From contig NZ_JAIQZB010000003.1 in assembly GCF_020164555.1 (NCBI RefSeq), positions 1-64,000 on the forward strand: a DNA stretch of 64,000 nucleotides. Direction: 5' to 3'. This stretch comes from Salegentibacter lacus. GTDB lineage: Bacteria > Bacteroidota > Bacteroidia > Flavobacteriales > Flavobacteriaceae. Made by a program: the position numbers and the translations under genes. The notes beneath the pieces were generated by a model. That model did no database searches and had not been told where the DNA came from. It saw only the letters and a program-made list of their open reading frames with translations. Shown in pieces: positions 8,217 to 16,920 of this stretch. The first letter of the stretch is position 1. The number at the start of each line of letters is the position of its first letter.

Positions 8217-10868
8217 TTGAACAATTGGATCATTTTTAAACAGATTTTCCTTTTCCTGATATCGATATTCGTTGGTTTTGCGAGCTATTCTCAAACTGAA
8301 ATTTCGGGGCAAGTTTTTGATGATGAAAATGAAAACCTTAGTGGGGCCACGGTGATGGTCAGTAAAGATTCTGTTTCTTCGATATTAGCTTATGGTATTT
8401 CAGATACCGATGGAAAATTTAAAATAGGAGTCAAAAGTGATAGCGATTTTTTGTTTTTAAAAGTTTCCTACATTGGTTTTGGTACGTTTAAAAAAACGGT
8501 TCAAAATAAAGCGCAGACACTGGAAGTTAAACTTTTACCTTCTTCAGAATCTTTAAAAGAGGTGCTAGTGAAATCCGAAATTTTGCGGCAACGTGGCGAT
8601 ACGCTTAGTTTTTCAGTAGCAGCCTTTAAAGGTAAAAACGACCGTGTGATCGCTGATGTTCTAAAAAAAATACCGGGTATCGATATTCGGCCAAACGGAC
8701 AGATCTTTTATAAAGATGAGCCTATCCAAAAATATTATATCGAAGGTTTAGATCTGTTAGAAGGGCGTTATAATCTGGCGAATAATAACCTTTCTGCCGA
8801 GGCGGTTTCTAAAGTCGAGATCCTGGAAAATCATCAGCCGGTAAAAGTTTTGGATAGTTTGGAGTTTTCAGAGCGCGCTTCGATAAATATCAAGCTTAAA
8901 AAAGATATTACGTATAGCGGAACGGCCACCGCCGGGATTGGTGCAGCGCCTTTGCTGTGGCAAACAAAGGTAACCCCTATGATTTTCACTAAAAAACAAC
9001 AGGCGATCGTTACCTATCAAAGTAATAATACGGGGAGCGACGTCTCGGGCGAAATACGTAATTTTTCGATCAAATATGCCGGGGATAACTTTGATATCGA
9101 TAAAAAGGATTGGCTTTCGATCCAGAATGTTTCAGAGCCTCCATTTTCTGCGGAGCGCTGGTTGGATAATAACGTACATTTAGGTTCAGCAAACATTTTA
9201 CAGCACATTAAGGAAGATGTCGATCTAAAACTGAATATTTCTTATCTCAATGATTACCAACAGCAAGATGGAAGTACGCAAACTCGATATTTTACACCTA
9301 CAGATACGATTGATGTGATCGAAAACACCAATAATGATATTTTTTTAAGCAAGTTAGAGGGGCAACTCACCTTAGAGAACAATGCCGATAAAAATTACCT
9401 GAAAAATCAATTGGAATTTAATGGATTTTGGAATGCAAATCGCGGTTTGATCGATCGTCCCGATACACAAATTAAGCAGCAACTGGATAATCCTTTCTTC
9501 GGAATTAAAAACGATCTACGCCTGCTTCGTACCTTAGGGAAACAACTAATTACTTTTAATTCGAATACAGGTTTTACCAAAAATAATCAGGATCTACTGG
9601 TAAAGCCGGGACAATTCGAAGCTATTTTCAATGATGGCGATCCTTACAATGAAATTCAACAACTAGTTTCTTCAAGGAAAATATATACCGATAATTCGGC
9701 TGGCTTCACCAAAGCGCTTGGCAAATTTACCATATCGCCAAAGTTTGGATTTTCGATCCAGAATCAGCAATTAGATACAGATATTTTTCAGGAAGGAGAA
9801 GAGGTTTTAGATGCCAATTTTAAAAACAGAACCGAATTCGTACAATCTTCGGTTTATTTTAAAAACGCTTTCAGGTTTAAAAGTAAGGATGAAACCTGGA
9901 ATTTAAATTTAAGTACGCCGCTTCAATTTAAAAGTTTTCAGCTCGAAGATCAGAATTTTGAAGAAAAAAGAGGTTTAGATCGATTGGTTTTTGAGCCCAG
10001 ATTTTCTGTGAATAAAAAACTTTCAGCCTTTTGGGATGCGAATGCTTCAGCAGGATTAAGTTATGATTTTGGTGAACTTCAGCAATTATATTATGGGTTT
10101 TTACTGAATAGCTATCGAAATTTGAATCGGTACAACGCACCAATTTCCGAAGAAACACGGCAAAATTATAGTAGTGGCCTGGGCTATAGAAATCCGTTAA
10201 AGCAGTTGTTTTTAAATGCCTCTTATTCCTATAGTTATTCTGAAAATAACTTGTTGTACAGTTCTAATATTGGCGAAAACGGAACGACAATTTTAGAAGC
10301 CGTGGCTCGCGATAATAGTTTCGATAATCATAGCTTTAGAGCCGGCGGGAGTAAATACTTTAGGAAACTAGAAACAACACTTAAACTGAATGCTTCATAT
10401 AATTTATCGCAGCGACAACAGCTTTTAAATAACACGTTGGCCGAGGTGAATACGCAAAGTTTTAATCTACGAGGAAGTTTGGAAGCCGATATTGCGAGTT
10501 GGTTAATTGCGAGTTATTCAGGTAATTTTTCAACTTATACTTCGGGTTTCGGAGATAGTGATTTCCAACAAATAGAAACCCATCAACATACACTTGATCT
10601 TTATTTTTATCCTAGGGAAAATCAATATTTAAGTGCGAGCAGCGAATATTATGGAAACTCGTTATCTGATAATGGCGAGAATTATTTTTTGAACCTTAGC
10701 TATCAGTTTACTTTTGAAAAACCAAAAATGGATCTAAACATTAGTTGGCGAAATATCCTGAATACCGATGAGTTTATTAATGCTTACAATAACGAGTATT
10801 ATTACGTACAAAATAGTTATCGCTTGCGTCCTTCCCAAGTACTGGCAACTTTAAAATTTACGCTTTAA
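8217..10868 (+). CDS. TonB-dependent-receptor-like outer membrane barrel with N-terminal carboxypeptidase-regulatory domain
   Basis: The 883-residue protein starts at TTG (no in-frame ATG precedes the signal peptide MNNWIIFKQIFLFLISIFVG). After the signal come a carboxypeptidase-regulatory-like beta-sandwich (EISGQVFDDENENLSGATV, about 27-110), a plug-like region (VIADVLKKIPGIDI, YIEGLDLLEG, about 125-230) and a long beta-rich barrel ending in F-T-L, a typical barrel terminus. It resembles barrels that import or export large substrates, but no ligand can be inferred. It pairs with the preceding GLPGLI gene and is clearly paralogous to 49569-52154 (shared IPGI/LPGI, EAVSKVEILEN/EAVKSVQVVEN). 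Confidence 0.88.
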   Translation: MNNWIIFKQIFLFLISIFVGFASYSQTEISGQVFDDENENLSGATVMVSKDSVSSILAYGISDTDGKFKIGVKSDSDFLFLKVSYIGFGTFKKTVQNKAQTLEVKLLPSSESLKEVLVKSEILRQRGDTLSFSVAAFKGKNDRVIADVLKKIPGIDIRPNGQIFYKDEPIQKYYIEGLDLLEGRYNLANNNLSAEAVSKVEILENHQPVKVLDSLEFSERASINIKLKKDITYSGTATAGIGAAPLLWQTKVTPMIFTKKQQAIVTYQSNNTGSDVSGEIRNFSIKYAGDNFDIDKKDWLSIQNVSEPPFSAERWLDNNVHLGSANILQHIKEDVDLKLNISYLNDYQQQDGSTQTRYFTPTDTIDVIENTNNDIFLSKLEGQLTLENNADKNYLKNQLEFNGFWNANRGLIDRPDTQIKQQLDNPFFGIKNDLRLLRTLGKQLITFNSNTGFTKNNQDLLVKPGQFEAIFNDGDPYNEIQQLVSSRKIYTDNSAGFTKALGKFTISPKFGFSIQNQQLDTDIFQEGEEVLDANFKNRTEFVQSSVYFKNAFRFKSKDETWNLNLSTPLQFKSFQLEDQNFEEKRGLDRLVFEPRFSVNKKLSAFWDANASAGLSYDFGELQQLYYGFLLNSYRNLNRYNAPISEETRQNYSSGLGYRNPLKQLFLNASYSYSYSENNLLYSSNIGENGTTILEAVARDNSFDNHSFRAGGSKYFRKLETTLKLNASYNLSQRQQLLNNTLAEVNTQSFNLRGSLEADIASWLIASYSGNFSTYTSGFGDSDFQQIETHQHTLDLYFYPRENQYLSASSEYYGNSLSDNGENYFLNLSYQFTFEKPKMDLNISWRNILNTDEFINAYNNEYYYVQNSYRLRPSQVLATLKFTL

Positions 10869-10925
10869 ATGAACAATTTCATTAAAGAAGCCTTAAGAGC
10901 GGAAAAATCAACCGCAAAAGAAGAC

Positions 10926-11057
10926 GCCTCACAACATTTTAAAAACAATGCTCAAACCTGTTTCAAATCGAAACTCCGCGCTGCTTTGCTTAGCGGATTG
11001 TCCTGCGGACAATCACGCACGCCAGCTCGCACAGTTTTTATACGAGACGTTGCAAAC
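10926..11057 (+). repeat. Cassette repeat R7 (attC-like)
   Basis: Full-length copy with canonical arms and hairpin GGATTGTCC / GGACAATC. The left terminus matches the end of R6 at 10 of 10 bases. The right terminus GTTGCAAAC is matched poorly by the degenerate R8. The 10869-11221 gap contains this repeat and no convincing gene. Confidence 0.92.
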
Positions 11058-11221
11058 AATACAAAAAATCCCAAACTCAATTAATTTCCTAGGCTAACGT
11101 CAAATTTCTGGATTTTGTTCATAAAAAAAGACCTTAAAAATTGGTTAGGGCCGACCACCAAAAGGAATGGAATAAATAATATCTAAATTTAACGTTAGTT
11201 AGAATTAGTAAAAAAACTACG

Positions 11222-12190
11222 ATGAAATTATTTTTAAAAATACTCAAGTGGATTGGTAAAATCTTAGCTGGACTTATAATTCTACTAATGATATTAGGAT
11301 TGGCTTTCCGTTTATTTAGTTCAAAACCCGTTCCACCAGGGAAATTAGTTGATGTCGATGGTACCAAACTTCATATAAGAGCAGAAGGGCCAAAAAATGA
11401 GTTACCAACTCTTGTCCTTGAATCTGGTGCAGGGGGTGATACAGATGTATTTCATTGGATAACTGAAGGGTTGAAAAAGAATATGAGAGTTGTACGTTAT
11501 GATAGAGAAGGAAAATGGTTTAGCGAATCAAGTAAAGACAGTACTAAATCAGAATTTTATGCTCGCCAATTATATAAATTACTAGCAAAAAATGGCGAAA
11601 AACCACCTTATATATTAGGAGGTCACTCTATGGGTGGTCCTTATAATCGAATATTCAGAGACCTATATCCAAATGAAGTAAAAGGAATGGTCTTCCTTGA
11701 TTCTAGCCATCCTGAACAATGGGAACGATTGGGAGTAGAAGGATTATTTGATGAAAATCAAGTATTCTTAATAAAATCTGTTGGAATACTTTCTGATATG
11801 GGAATAACGGGAGCATATTATGAAATAACTAATCCAAAATCTATAGATAAACACTTGCCAAAAGATGCCAGGGATCGTAAACTGGATCTGACTTCATATT
11901 CAGGGGATATTTATCGTAGGTATGTAAAAGAAAACAATATAAATGATGATATTCTTTTACGAGCAGGCGAGGCAAGTAGCCTAGATTCCTTACCTGTTTT
12001 GGTTTTTACGGCAAAAAAACAATACGGTGATCCTCAAATTTGGTTCGAAATGCAAAAGGAACTTAAAAACCTTTCCAGTATAGGAGAACATTATTATATA
12101 GATGCAAACCACGGGTCCATAATTACGAAAAAAGAAAATGCAGAAATAATTAATAAGGAAATACTTTTAATGGCGGAATCAATTAAATAG
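11222..12190 (+). CDS. Membrane-anchored alpha/beta hydrolase
   Basis: The 322-residue protein has an N-terminal membrane helix (about 9-30) followed by an alpha/beta-hydrolase domain. The nucleophile elbow is GGHS136MGG, a lid region follows FLDSSHPEQWERLG, an acid candidate lies near VLVFTAKKQYGD, and H297 in DANHGSII completes the presumed triad. The order matches the general hydrolase superfamily (esterases, epoxide hydrolase-like); the substrate is unknown. Single gene between R7 and the degenerate R8. Confidence 0.85.
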   Translation: MKLFLKILKWIGKILAGLIILLMILGLAFRLFSSKPVPPGKLVDVDGTKLHIRAEGPKNELPTLVLESGAGGDTDVFHWITEGLKKNMRVVRYDREGKWFSESSKDSTKSEFYARQLYKLLAKNGEKPPYILGGHSMGGPYNRIFRDLYPNEVKGMVFLDSSHPEQWERLGVEGLFDENQVFLIKSVGILSDMGITGAYYEITNPKSIDKHLPKDARDRKLDLTSYSGDIYRRYVKENNINDDILLRAGEASSLDSLPVLVFTAKKQYGDPQIWFEMQKELKNLSSIGEHYYIDANHGSIITKKENAEIINKEILLMAESIK

Positions 12191-12209
12191 AAAAGCCAAG
12201 GTAAAAAAC

Positions 12210-12308
12210 GTTTTAAAACACCGTATATAAGCAATGTCTTGGTCAGTCCTCACTTGGTAAATCCTGCGGATTTGCCAAAGTCAGTTTTTATTTGAAGAGT
12301 TTGTTTCG
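12210..12308 (+). repeat. Degenerate cassette repeat R8
   Basis: A shorter, diverged relative with left arm AAACACCGTATATAAGCAATG, hairpin GGTAAATCC-TGC-GGATTTGCC and right arm CAGTTTTTATTTGAAGAGTTTG. It keeps the layout (A/T-rich arms, central stem, GTTTTTAT right arm) but not the terminal complementarity. The 85 bp between it and R9 hold no gene. Confidence 0.6.
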
Positions 12309-12393
12309 ACTGAAAACCCAGGAAGATCCTGTGTTATTCCAAAACTTGAAGCACTTAGAAATAATTGGAACATTGAATTTGAATAAAAATAAC

Positions 12394-12531
12394 AATGGCT
12401 AACATTGTATAAGCGTAATGCAGGCTGAACGGCTGAAAATGAGCTTTTTTGCTCCTAAGAATCTTTTCGTTGGGAGGACAGTGAATTGCTCCGAAATCCC
12501 GTAATACGCTTATACTTGGTCGTTAGTGGCA
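12394..12531 (+). repeat. Cassette repeat R9, alternative arm family
   Basis: Its arms differ from the main family: left TAACATTGTATAAGCGTAATGC, right CGTAATACGCTTATACTTGG followed by TCGTTAG. They form an imperfect inverted repeat of the same size and layout. The right terminus GTTAGTGGCA (12522-12531) is complementary at 10 of 10 bases to TGCCACTAAC (13753-13762) after the next gene. Confidence 0.82.
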
Positions 12532-12552
12532 ATTTAATTAATAAATTTACCT

Positions 12553-13746
12553 ATGAAGATAAAACTTTTGACAAACTCGATTTTTCTTGTTCTACTATTT
12601 GTAACAAATACGCTTTTTTCACAAACTAAATATCAAAAAGACTTTATTGAATTTTGGACAGACATCGATAATCATTACGCTTATTTAGACCAGCAAGACA
12701 TTGATTGGGATAAAGTTAGGGGAATTTACGAACCGAAAGCTGCAAAAGTATCAAATGACTATGAATTTATTCAGTTTTTAGAAAGCGTTTTAAATGAACT
12801 TTATAACGGTCATTCCTCACTGAATACAAACTTAGATTCATCGAATAGGTTAATCCCTTCGGGTTTGGATATCTATGTTGAAAAATCGGGTAATAAATAT
12901 TTCATAAAGGACTTGCGAAAAGGCTTTGGTGCAGACTTATCGGGTCTTAAAATTGGAATGGAAGTCAAACTTTTTAACGGTAAACCGATTGAAGATCAAT
13001 TGACAAAATTCCTTCCAAAATTTACAAACGAACCAACTCAAGAAATGTATCAGTATGCTCTTGACATGCTTTTTGCAGGAACACACGATACGGAAAGGGA
13101 AGTTACAGTCCTTGAAAACGGCAAGGAAAGAACATATTGTCCGATAACCTACAGAAATAGAGATGAATTTTTATATAGCAAAATTTTTAATGACAACACT
13201 GCTTATATCAAAATCAACAATTCCTTAGGGAACAATAATCTGATTGCAGCGTTTGACAAAACACTTGATAGTTTGCTTCAATACCAAAATCTAATCATTG
13301 ATTTAACCGAAACGCCGGGAGGAGGAAATACAACCGTTGCACGAGCTATAATGGGAAGATTTACTAACAAACTACTTCCTTATCAAATTCACGAGTTTGA
13401 TGAAAAAGAATACCAAACGAAGAGACATTGGATGGAATATGTAACACCAAGAAAAGATGTTTACAAAGGTAAGGTTAATATACTTGTGGGACATTGGACA
13501 GGAAGTATGGGAGAAGGAATGGCCATTGGTTTTGACGGAATGAAACGAGCCCGAATCATCGGAACTCAAATGGCAGGACTCCTCGGTGCTATTTCAAATT
13601 TCCAACTGACGGAAACGAAGATTGGTTTTCAGTTTCCTACCGAAAGACTATATCATATAAACGGTACGCCCAGAGAAAACTTTGTTCCCGAAATGCTGAC
13701 ACAGAACAGTGAAGAGACAATACTGAAAGCCAGAGAAATCAAATAA
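12553..13746 (+). CDS. Secreted S41-family peptidase-like protein
   Basis: The 397-residue protein has a signal peptide (ending NTLFSQ), a helical N-terminal part, a PDZ-like segment (ADLSGLKIGMEVKLFNGKPI) and an S41 core: LIIDLTETPGGGN, then ILVGHWTGSMGEGMA as the catalytic-serine region, then IIGTQMAGLLGA. It is shorter and more divergent than the S41 lipoprotein at 5066-6691 and lies in a unit bounded by a different repeat type (R9/R10). A periplasmic C-terminal-processing-type peptidase is the best guess. Confidence 0.85.
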   Translation: MKIKLLTNSIFLVLLFVTNTLFSQTKYQKDFIEFWTDIDNHYAYLDQQDIDWDKVRGIYEPKAAKVSNDYEFIQFLESVLNELYNGHSSLNTNLDSSNRLIPSGLDIYVEKSGNKYFIKDLRKGFGADLSGLKIGMEVKLFNGKPIEDQLTKFLPKFTNEPTQEMYQYALDMLFAGTHDTEREVTVLENGKERTYCPITYRNRDEFLYSKIFNDNTAYIKINNSLGNNNLIAAFDKTLDSLLQYQNLIIDLTETPGGGNTTVARAIMGRFTNKLLPYQIHEFDEKEYQTKRHWMEYVTPRKDVYKGKVNILVGHWTGSMGEGMAIGFDGMKRARIIGTQMAGLLGAISNFQLTETKIGFQFPTERLYHINGTPRENFVPEMLTQNSEETILKAREIK

Positions 13747-13752
13747 AGAAAC

Positions 13753-13790
13753 TGCCACTAACATTATTTAAAAAAAATAAAAATTAACTG
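13753..13790 (+). repeat. Solo left half-site R10
   Basis: TGCCACTAAC followed by ATTATTTAAAAA matches the left end of a repeat and pairs exactly with the end of R9, but no hairpin or right arm follows before the next gene. It looks like a repeat that has lost its right half. Confidence 0.55.
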
Positions 13791-13837
13791 AACGAAGATT
13801 TCACCTATAAAAAAATTGAAAGTTAAAAGCTTAATTT

Positions 13838-14116
13838 ATGAATCAACAGGAAATATCAGATTTAAGTTTGGAAGAACTTAAAAATAAGCATACATCTATA
13901 AAAACAATTACATGGATGCTCACAGTAGTTTTAATTGGGTCTTTAGGTTTGTTTATATTTATTTCAATAAAAGATGGACTCACACCATTAATTGCTGTCC
14001 CATTTGCACTTTCTGCTATTCTACCAATAAATTTTAAAAACCTTAAAATACTTAGAGCAGAACTGGAATCAAGAAAAACAAAATCTAAAAATACTATTGA
14101 AATGAATAAAAATTAA
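13838..14116 (+). CDS. Small membrane protein, unknown family
   Basis: The 92-residue protein has an amphipathic N-terminus (LSLEELKNKHTSIKT), two hydrophobic helices (about 27-46 and 50-65) and a charged C-terminus. It lies 7 bp upstream of a second membrane protein, so the two are probably co-translated. I do not recognise a function. Confidence 0.65.
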   Translation: MNQQEISDLSLEELKNKHTSIKTITWMLTVVLIGSLGLFIFISIKDGLTPLIAVPFALSAILPINFKNLKILRAELESRKTKSKNTIEMNKN

Positions 14117-14123
14117 GTGATTT

Positions 14124-14585
14124 ATGAAAGTTAAAAGTGCTTTTCAAATTATTAGCTATTTACAATATCCATTGATGTTATTGGCCCTATTTTTCGTAAT
14201 AAAACCCTATTTAAATGGACTAGATAATTTTAAAAATAATCTGGATATTTTGTTTTTGAATTACAATAAAGCTTTAATTTTTTTAGGTCTTGCTATTAGT
14301 TTCTCTACACTACAAGACACAACCAAAACACAAAATAATTTTTCCAAGAAGATATGGATAAATCCTAAAAAAGGAAAAGTAATGATTCTACTGTTAACTT
14401 TAATTACTTTTTCAACTCTGGCTCTTGGAATTTTTCTATATTTTTTTGTTTCCAACAATAAACTAAATGAATTATCATTTGGGGTAATTGTTTTAGGCAT
14501 TGGACTTATAGGTTTTCTAAAAACTGCAATTGAAGTATTCGAAAATCACAGAATTGACAAAAAAACAAATGCCAACAATATATAA
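14124..14585 (+). CDS. Four-helix membrane protein, unknown family
   Basis: The 153-residue protein has about four transmembrane helices (near 10-26, 44-60, 85-107 and 115-135). Its last codons (A-N-N-I-stop) are read from the left arm of repeat R11, whose TATATAA supplies the stop codon. It is paired with the preceding 92-residue membrane protein. The function is unknown. Confidence 0.65.
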   Translation: MKVKSAFQIISYLQYPLMLLALFFVIKPYLNGLDNFKNNLDILFLNYNKALIFLGLAISFSTLQDTTKTQNNFSKKIWINPKKGKVMILLLTLITFSTLALGIFLYFFVSNNKLNELSFGVIVLGIGLIGFLKTAIEVFENHRIDKKTNANNI

Positions 14586-14701
14586 AAAGAATGCTCAAAT
14601 CAGTCCCGAATCGAAACTTATTGCCCGTTTGCCTCGTTGATTGTATCGCGGACAATCACGCTCGCCCGCTCGCACAGTTTTTATACGGTACGTTGTCATT
14701 A
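14569..14701 (+). repeat. Cassette repeat R11 (attC-like)
   Basis: Full-length with some arm and hairpin changes (GATTGTATCGCGGACAATC). The right terminus GTTGTCATTA (14692-14701) is complementary at 10 of 10 bases to TAATGACAAC (16769-16778) at the start of R12, 2.1 kb downstream. Confidence 0.93.
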
Positions 14702-14721
14702 ATAGCTCAAAAAAGAAATTA

Positions 14722-15315
14722 ATGGAAATAGAAGTAAATACCTATTTTGACTTATTCATGGAACAATTTCCCACATTGAGTCTTGAAGCTAAGAAATTTA
14801 CGAGTTCTTTTTTAATTATAGAAACCTATAAGAAAAAGGAATTCCTATATCAAAATGGTGAAGTGCAAGAAGAAATTGGATATGTATGCCAAGGACTTTT
14901 ACGAAAGTTTTACGTCAATGAAAAAGGAAATGAAATAATTACAGGTTTTTCTAGAGAAAAAGAATATGCAACCGACTACCCTTCTTTTTTAAGACAAAGA
15001 CCTTCGAAATACTATCTACAGTTTCTGGAGCCATCTGTCGTCGTTAAAATGCCTTATGAAAAACTTCAAGAAGCTTACCGTAAACATAAAGGGAACGAAA
15101 TGTACGGAAGATTAGCAGCTGAAAGAGTACTCACAAGAGAAACAGACAGAGTTGAAAGTCTTTTATTTGAAAGTGCAGAAGAAAGATACTTGAACTTTTT
15201 AGACGAAAACCAAGATATTATCAATAGAATCAGCTTAAGCCATTTAGCATCCTATTTAGGGATGGAAAGACAATCACTTAGCAGAATACGCAGTAAACTT
15301 GCAAAAAGAAAATAA
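14722..15315 (+). CDS. Crp/Fnr-family transcriptional regulator
   Basis: The 197-residue protein has an N-terminal cyclic-nucleotide-binding-type jelly roll (FLYQNGEVQEEIGYVCQGLLRKFYVNEKGNEIITGF is read as two segments about 45-85) and a C-terminal helix-turn-helix (ISLSHLASYLGMERQSLSRI, about 168-187). A frame from 14641 exists, but its first 27 codons are translated repeat R11, so ATG 14722 is chosen. It shares the R11-R12 unit with the M20 gene downstream. A perfect TGTCAC/GTGACA palindrome starts 4 bp after its stop and may be its operator. Confidence 0.88.
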   Translation: MEIEVNTYFDLFMEQFPTLSLEAKKFTSSFLIIETYKKKEFLYQNGEVQEEIGYVCQGLLRKFYVNEKGNEIITGFSREKEYATDYPSFLRQRPSKYYLQFLEPSVVVKMPYEKLQEAYRKHKGNEMYGRLAAERVLTRETDRVESLLFESAEERYLNFLDENQDIINRISLSHLASYLGMERQSLSRIRSKLAKRK

Positions 15316-15318
15316 TTA

Positions 15319-15334
15319 TGTCACATAGGTGACA
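15319..15334. promoter_or_regulatory. Candidate Crp/Fnr-type operator palindrome
   Basis: TGTCAC-ATAG-GTGACA is a perfect 6+6 inverted repeat with a 4-bp spacer. It lies between the Crp/Fnr-type gene and the M20 amidohydrolase, 54 bp upstream of the latter's start. Crp/Fnr proteins bind two-fold sites containing TGTGA- or TGTCA-like half-sites, so autogenous or cis control within the unit is plausible. Confidence 0.45.
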
Positions 15335-15387
15335 GGTTGGGTTTATGGTTATCTACTAAATTTCCGCCATAATCAGAAAATAAAAAA

Positions 15388-16704
15388 ATGACTTCCATTA
15401 TTAATAAATTTAGAACTGCCTTTATTTTTCAATTTCTTCTTTACGGTCTGTGTGCATTCGGGCAGGTTTCTACAGCTCAATCTTCAATTCATCAGTCAAT
15501 TCAATCCAAAACGGATGAGATTTTTGACTCTCTTGTCGAAATCCGAAGAGATTTTCACAAATATCCAGAAGTATCAGAAAAAGAAGAAAAGACTTCTCAA
15601 AAAATAGAAGATTACTTATTGTCCCTTGGATTGGAGGTGAAAACAAATATAGGTGGATATGGAGTAGTTGGGATATTAAAAGGTGAAAAAGAAGGAAAAC
15701 GAGTTGCCTGGAGAGCCGACATTGACGCTATATCTTCGGATCTTCCCGATGTTGTCCATTTTGAATCACAAAATGAAGGGGTAAGGCATATTTGTGGACA
15801 CGATGTGCATATAACAATAGGATTGGGAATAGCAAATGTTCTGGCCAGCCTGAAAGAAAATTTACAAGGATCCGTATATTTTGTTTTTCAACCTGCGGAG
15901 GAAATGAATAAGGGAGCAAAAGGGATGGTAGACGATGGATTGTTTAAACTAATTAACCCTGATGAAATTTATGGCCTGCACATGTCTCCATATCCTGTTG
16001 GTACGATAGCAACTAAATCGGAAAATGTATATGCTCATTTTACCTTTATGGAAATAGAATTTAAAGCTCCTAAAGACCAGGAATCTTTAATAAATTATAC
16101 AAAGCAAATAATGAGGAGTGCTCAAACATATGGACCAAACGCTAAATTTTGGAATAATGAAAATCTATTTAGCACAGAATTAGGAGTAACCAATCCCAAT
16201 ACAATTTATAAAGATTACGTCGCATTGATGAGTGACTTTAGTATAGAGAAATCTAATGAAAGGGTGAAACTAGGAGTATTAGTTGATGCCAGTAATGAAG
16301 AAAAATTAAATGAGTATTTGGCATTAATTAAAAATGAAATTGAAACTTCCAGATACTCTGAAGAATTAATTTCTGTAAAATTTAACTTCGAGGAGGGAAT
16401 GCCTGTAATGGAAACACCCATGAATGATCGGGAACTGACAGATGAAACTTTGAAAAGTATTTCCAATATATACGGAAAACAAAGTGTTATTCCTCTTTAT
16501 GGAGTTCCGCCTTTACAATTTAGTGATGATTTTGCCCATTTTCAGAAATTTGTACCCGGTGTCTATTACTTTTTGGGTGGGTCAAATTCTGAGAAAGGTA
16601 TTGTTGCTATGCCACATACGCCAAATTTTGCTGTAGATGAAGACGCTATTAAAACAGGAGTTAACTATTTCTCGTCCATGATTGTTGAGAGATTAAAAAA
16701 ATAA
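15388..16704 (+). CDS. M20-family (M20D) amidohydrolase/peptidase, exported
   Basis: The 438-residue protein has an N-terminal signal-like segment followed by a dinuclear-metal amidohydrolase core: RRDFHKYPEVS, WRADIDAIS, HICGHDVHITIGLG (Cys/His/Asp ligands), FQPAEEMNKGAKGMV (catalytic Glu pair), YGLHMSPYPVGTI and MPHTPNF near the C-terminus. This order is typical of hippurate/IAA-amino-acid hydrolase relatives, which cleave N-acylated amino acids or peptides. It follows the Crp/Fnr-type gene in the same unit, so it is a likely target of that regulator. The substrate is unknown. Confidence 0.9.
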   Translation: MTSIINKFRTAFIFQFLLYGLCAFGQVSTAQSSIHQSIQSKTDEIFDSLVEIRRDFHKYPEVSEKEEKTSQKIEDYLLSLGLEVKTNIGGYGVVGILKGEKEGKRVAWRADIDAISSDLPDVVHFESQNEGVRHICGHDVHITIGLGIANVLASLKENLQGSVYFVFQPAEEMNKGAKGMVDDGLFKLINPDEIYGLHMSPYPVGTIATKSENVYAHFTFMEIEFKAPKDQESLINYTKQIMRSAQTYGPNAKFWNNENLFSTELGVTNPNTIYKDYVALMSDFSIEKSNERVKLGVLVDASNEEKLNEYLALIKNEIETSRYSEELISVKFNFEEGMPVMETPMNDRELTDETLKSISNIYGKQSVIPLYGVPPLQFSDDFAHFQKFVPGVYYFLGGSNSEKGIVAMPHTPNFAVDEDAIKTGVNYFSSMIVERLKK

Positions 16705-16766
16705 TTCAGTCCGAAGATTGAATGTAAGTAGAAAAAACTTAAAACGAGTTCTTATTCTGGGGCGCT

Positions 16767-16893
16767 ACTAATGACAACATCATATAAAAAAAATGCTAAG
16801 ACCTGTCTCGATTCGAAAGTCCATGCTCGCTTGTTAAGCGGATTGTCCTACGGACCATCACAGTCGCCAGCTCGTACTGTTTTATACGAGACG
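16767..16893 (+). repeat. Cassette repeat R12 (attC-like), decayed right end
   Basis: The left end matches R11 exactly (TAATGACAAC). The hairpin has become GGATTGTCC-TAC-GGACCATC, and the right end reads ACGAGACGAAATAAA, losing GTTG. Its right terminus accordingly no longer matches the start of R13. Confidence 0.85.
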
Positions 16894-16920
16894 AAATAAA
16901 AAACCAATAAAAATTATTTA

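Noticed and set aside
10869-11084. 71-codon frame after the barrel gene
   Set aside because: Most of it is translated repeat R7 and the rest has no protein features.
15319-15334. Palindrome as a terminator of the Crp/Fnr-type gene
   Set aside because: The 4-bp loop and lack of a T-run make an operator more likely.
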